Shown here piece by piece: positions 60,929 through 64,000 of a stretch of DNA of 64,000 nt. A program made the translations under genes and the position numbers. The DNA is from JACKJP01 sp050249695 (GTDB taxonomy: Bacteria > Pseudomonadota > Alphaproteobacteria > Rhizobiales > Tepidamorphaceae). The stretch is taken from positions 186,001-250,000 of the forward strand of contig JBFWQA010000003.1 of NCBI GenBank assembly GCA_050249695.1, read 5' to 3'. Numbering within the stretch: the first letter of the stretch is position 1; the number at the start of each line of letters is the position of its first letter. The notes under the pieces are model-generated. The model saw nothing but the letters and a program-made list of their open reading frames with translations, did no database searches and was not told the origin of the DNA.

Positions 60929-62764
60929 TCATATCGCTCTTGCTTCGGGCGGTTCACTCAGGGCCTGCCGAACGGAAGAAGGTACCGACAGCGGAAACAG
61001 CAGGTCAATGAACCGTTCCGCAGTGGGCTGCGGCTCGTGGTTGGCAAGGCCCGGACGCTCATTGGCCTCGATGAAGGCGTAGTCGGGCTCGCGCGGGCTC
61101 CTGACCATCAGGTCGATCCCGACAACGGGAATGTCGATCGCCCGCGCGGCCTTGATCGCGGCGTCAACGAGCTTCGGATGCACCTGATCGGTTACGTCGT
61201 GGATCGTGCCGCCAGTGTGCAGATTGGCGGTCCGGCGGACTTCGAGAGCCTCGCCCTCTTTGAGCACGTCCTTCAGGCCGTGTCCGGCTTCGCGCAATGT
61301 TCGAAGCGTCTCCGCATCGAGCGGAATGGTGGACTCCCCGCCCGTCGCCGCCTCGCGCCGGCGGCTCTGATGCGCGATCATATCCGCAATGGTGTTCTGC
61401 CCGTCGCCGACTATGGTCGCGGGCCGGCGCACCGCCGCGGCGACCATGCGATAGTTGATCACCACGAGCCGGAGGTCCTGGCCTTCCACAAGTTCCTCGA
61501 TCAGCACCGCGTCGGAGATGCGTCTTGCGGCCTCGATCGCATCTTCGATTTCACCGATGCCGGCGAGCCCGACGGCGACGCCCCGTCCCTGCTCGCCCTT
61601 GGCCGGCTTGACGACCACCCGGCCGTGGCGCGCAAGGAAGGCCTCGATTTCCTCGCGTTCGGCATCGGCGGATATCTGCTCCGGCACGGCGACGCCAGCC
61701 TTCTCGACGACGCGTCTCGTCACAGACTTGTCATCGCAGATCGACATCGCAACGGCGGTGGTGAATTCGGAAAGGCTTTCGCGGCAATGGACCGAGCGTC
61801 CTCCGAAGGAAAGCCGGAAAAAGCCGCCTTCCGCGTCCGTCACATCGACATGGATTCCGCGCCGGCGCGCCTCCTTGACGATGATCTTGGCATAGGCATT
61901 GAGGCTCTCGTCGGTGTCGGGCGCGGTATAGAGCGTTTCATTGAAGGTGTTCTTGCGCTTGACGGTGAAGAACGGCACTCGGCGAAAGCCGAGCTTTTCG
62001 TAAAGGCGGATCGCCTGCGTGTTGTCATGCAGCACGGACAGATCCATATAGGCAGCCCCGCGCGCGGCGAAATATTCCGCCAGCCTGCGCACCAGCGCTT
62101 CGCCGAGACCGGGCTGCGAGGCCTGCGGATCGACGGCCAGGCACCACAGCGATGAGCCGCGTTCGGGATCGTTGAACGCCTGCATGTGATCGACCCCGGT
62201 GACGGTGCCGAGGATCGCGCCGGTCTTCTCGTCCTCCGCGACGAAATAGCAGAGCGCCCGCGCATCGCGCTTCTGCCAGAAGAATTCCGGCGGGATGGTG
62301 ACCATGCCGCGCGCCGAATAGAGACGGTTGATCGCATCGGCGTCGTGCTGAACCGTCAGCCGGCGAATGAAAAAGTTCTTCGGCGTTCTCGACGAGGCGC
62401 GATACGTCGCAAGATTTAGCCGGTAGGTATGAGACGGATCGAGAAAGACGTCCTGCGGCGCGTTCGCCAGCAGCACGTGCGGATCGCGCACGTAAAAGGC
62501 GATGTCGCGCCGGTCCGGCTTTTCGCCCTGGATCTTCTGGATGATCCGTTCCGGATCGCTGAAGGTCTGGGCGAAGATCAGCCGCCCCCAGCCGCATTCG
62601 AGCGCGACGTCCGGCAGCGGCTCCTCTCCCGGCGCCGGATGGCCTATCGGCGGTTTCAGCGTCTGGTCGCGCATCTGCTTCAGCCGATGCCCGACGCTGT
62701 CTCTTGAGCGGCCGTCGCGGCTGCCGCGCGGCAAGCCCGTATTCCGGGTCTTCTTTTCGCTCAT
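60929..62764 (-). CDS. ngg: N-acetylglutaminylglutamine synthetase (GNAT + ATP-grasp)
   Basis: A 611-residue bifunctional enzyme: N-terminal GNAT acetyltransferase (about residues 110-300; AVDPQASQPGLGEALVRRLAEYF) and C-terminal ATP-grasp ligase with KPAKGEQGRGVAVGL and NERPGLANHEP. It acetylates and links glutamine for the osmolyte N-acetylglutaminylglutamine amide, known from Sinorhizobium meliloti and Pseudomonas. The start at 62764 (MSEKKTRNTG) follows GAGAG, 52 bases after asnO. Confidence 0.94.
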   Translation of the reverse strand: MSEKKTRNTGLPRGSRDGRSRDSVGHRLKQMRDQTLKPPIGHPAPGEEPLPDVALECGWGRLIFAQTFSDPERIIQKIQGEKPDRRDIAFYVRDPHVLLANAPQDVFLDPSHTYRLNLATYRASSRTPKNFFIRRLTVQHDADAINRLYSARGMVTIPPEFFWQKRDARALCYFVAEDEKTGAILGTVTGVDHMQAFNDPERGSSLWCLAVDPQASQPGLGEALVRRLAEYFAARGAAYMDLSVLHDNTQAIRLYEKLGFRRVPFFTVKRKNTFNETLYTAPDTDESLNAYAKIIVKEARRRGIHVDVTDAEGGFFRLSFGGRSVHCRESLSEFTTAVAMSICDDKSVTRRVVEKAGVAVPEQISADAEREEIEAFLARHGRVVVKPAKGEQGRGVAVGLAGIGEIEDAIEAARRISDAVLIEELVEGQDLRLVVINYRMVAAAVRRPATIVGDGQNTIADMIAHQSRRREAATGGESTIPLDAETLRTLREAGHGLKDVLKEGEALEVRRTANLHTGGTIHDVTDQVHPKLVDAAIKAARAIDIPVVGIDLMVRSPREPDYAFIEANERPGLANHEPQPTAERFIDLLFPLSVPSSVRQALSEPPEARAI

Positions 62765-62816
62765 CGCCACTCTCTTTCCCGGTTCGTCCGCGGATGCCCC
62801 ACGGTCCGTCCCGCTT

Positions 62817-64000
62817 TCAAAGATGATGGGACTGGAGCCACATCTCCAGCAACGCAACCTGCCAGAGCTCCGAACCGCGAAGCGGTGTGATGTGCTCCGA
62901 CGGCTTGTCGAAAAGCCGCTCAAGATAGGCCGGCTCGAACAGGCCGCGCGCGCGCGCCGCCTGCGAGGAAAGCGTATCACGCACCATCTCGAGATAGTCG
63001 CCCTCGATATATTTCAGCTGCGGCACGGGGAAATACCCCTTTTTGCGGTCGATCACCTCGTGCGGCACGACAAGGCGGGCGGCATCCTTCAGCACGCCCT
63101 TGCCGCCATCGGCCAGCTTGAATTCGGGCGGGATACGTCCGGCCAGTTCGACCAACTCGTGGTCGAGGAAGGGCACGCGCGCCTCCAGACCCCAGGCCAT
63201 GGTCATATTGTCGACGCGCTTCACCGGGTCGTCGACGAGCATTACATGCGCGTCGAGCCTGAGCGCGCGGTCGACCGGACTTTCCGCGCCGGAGCGCATC
63301 AGATGTTCGGCGACGAATTCACGGCTCGCGTCCCCGTCGGCCAGCCATTCGGGCCGCAATTGCGTCTGGAGTGTCTCGTGGCTGCGGTCGAAGAACACCC
63401 TGGCATAGTCGCCGACGACATCGTTCGAGGCGGCAAGCGGCGGATACCAGTGATAGCCGCCGAAGACTTCGTCGGCACCCTGCCCCGACTGCACGACCTT
63501 GATGTGTTTGGAGACTTCGCGGGAGAGCAGATAGAAACCGATATTGTCGTAGGAAACCATCGGTTCCGACATCGCGTGGATCGTGTCCGGCAGCGCCGAC
63601 ATCAGCTCCGCCGACGGCACGAAGATCTTGTGATGGTCGGTCTGGAAGCGTTCGGCGATCAGATCCGAATAGACGAACTCGTCGCCCTTCTCGCCATTGG
63701 CTTCCTCAAAGCCGATGGAGAAGCTCATCAGCCCCTTCTGGCCTTGCTCGGCGAGCAGTCCGACGATCACGCTGGAATCCACGCCGCCCGACAGCAGCAC
63801 GCCGACCGGCACATCGGCGACCATGCGGCGGCGCACCGCCACCCGCAATGCCTCCAGCACGCGGTCGCGCCAGTCCTGCCTCGTCAGCCCGCTGTCTTCG
63901 GCCCGGCGCTCATAGGATGGCTGCCAATAGCATCGATCCTGGGTGGAACCGTCGAGCCGCACCCGTCGCGTCGTCGCCGGCGGCAGCTTGCGCACGCCGT
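62817..64000 (-). CDS. asnO: N-acetylglutaminylglutamine amidotransferase AsnO (5' part missing)
   Basis: The C-terminal ~394 residues of an asparagine-synthetase-like enzyme that runs off the right edge. The ATP-pyrophosphatase loop VLLSGGVDSSVIVGLL is present, together with QSGQGADEVFGGYHWYPPL and FLDHELVELAGRIPPEFKLADGGKGVLKD. The N-terminal glutaminase domain lies outside the window. In S. meliloti asnO works with ngg to make NAGGN. It heads the leftward asnO-ngg-peptidase operon. Confidence 0.94.
   Translation of the reverse strand, partial: GVRKLPPATTRRVRLDGSTQDRCYWQPSYERRAEDSGLTRQDWRDRVLEALRVAVRRRMVADVPVGVLLSGGVDSSVIVGLLAEQGQKGLMSFSIGFEEANGEKGDEFVYSDLIAERFQTDHHKIFVPSAELMSALPDTIHAMSEPMVSYDNIGFYLLSREVSKHIKVVQSGQGADEVFGGYHWYPPLAASNDVVGDYARVFFDRSHETLQTQLRPEWLADGDASREFVAEHLMRSGAESPVDRALRLDAHVMLVDDPVKRVDNMTMAWGLEARVPFLDHELVELAGRIPPEFKLADGGKGVLKDAARLVVPHEVIDRKKGYFPVPQLKYIEGDYLEMVRDTLSSQAARARGLFEPAYLERLFDKPSEHITPLRGSELWQVALLEMWLQSHHL

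Noticed and set aside
60107..62155. 682-codon rightward open frame
   Set aside because: Antisense to ngg and the M42 peptidase genes, which are complete and motif-bearing.
1..64000. tRNA, rRNA, CRISPR array, insertion sequence or prophage
   Set aside because: No tRNA T-loop pattern in an intergenic space, no rRNA-like conserved stretches, no regularly spaced repeats and no transposase, integrase or phage gene was found. Detection by eye is limited; tRNAscan-type and repeat searches would settle it.

Overview
The window is a gene-dense, GC-rich chromosomal segment from an alphaproteobacterium, most likely of the order Hyphomicrobiales (Rhizobiales). The gene neighbourhoods support this: ubiK facing lgt, ilvE facing a petP/petR-like pair, the petABC-mtnP-apt run, DUF1285-NUDIX-DUF6111-cca facing a MoxR/DUF58/DUF4159 locus, a DUF1127/LysR pair, and an EcfG-type general-stress promoter. 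The genus cannot be fixed by reading alone. No rRNA, tRNA, CRISPR array, insertion sequence or prophage was seen. Both ends cut a gene: a GGDEF protein on the left and an AsnO-type amidotransferase on the right.

Layout. 0-7 kb: GGDEF protein, methyltransferase, ilvE, petP/petR plus an EnvZ-like kinase, and a ybjN-like/proC/csaA operon. 7-19 kb: ubiK against lgt, then an NDUFAF7-like methyltransferase, a large acyltransferase-SGNH membrane enzyme, pgeF, a lipoprotein, prs, an FMN reductase, rplY, pth, ychF, two MaoC hydratases and an FkbM methyltransferase. 19-26 kb: small membrane proteins, apt, mtnP and the cytochrome bc1 operon petABC. 26-32 kb: trmL, a TetR regulator, DUF2852, hemF, a half-size asparaginase-like protein, cca and neighbours. 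32-39 kb: a MoxR/DUF58/BatA-like four-gene operon. 39-46 kb: assorted accessory genes (GNAT, LysR with glutathionyl-hydroquinone reductase, NUDIX, phosphoesterase, DUF1194, DUF1127).

47-54 kb holds the most distinctive locus, a corrinoid methyl-transfer module. It has an IclR regulator, a RACo-type corrinoid reductive activator, a small basic protein with a TTG start, a methyltetrahydrofolate:corrinoid methyltransferase, a 'virulence factor'-family small protein, a DUF1638 protein, a Crp/Fnr-type regulator and a corrinoid-binding protein. The substrate-specific methyltransferase that would load the corrinoid protein is not in the window. The module would let an aerobic bacterium move methyl groups from a methylated amine or similar compound onto tetrahydrofolate.

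54-64 kb is an envelope and osmotic-stress block: a BrkB-like membrane protein, a small acidic protein behind a textbook EcfG promoter, osmoregulated periplasmic glucan synthesis (opgG/opgH), and the N-acetylglutaminylglutamine amide osmolyte genes (asnO, ngg and an M42 peptidase). Betaine-type compounds are both osmolytes and methyl donors, so the corrinoid module beside the osmolyte genes may be functionally related; that link is inference.

Starts were chosen by ribosome-binding sites, family alignment from memory and overlaps. Several genes begin with GTG or TTG, and one DUF58 gene seems to begin with CTG.
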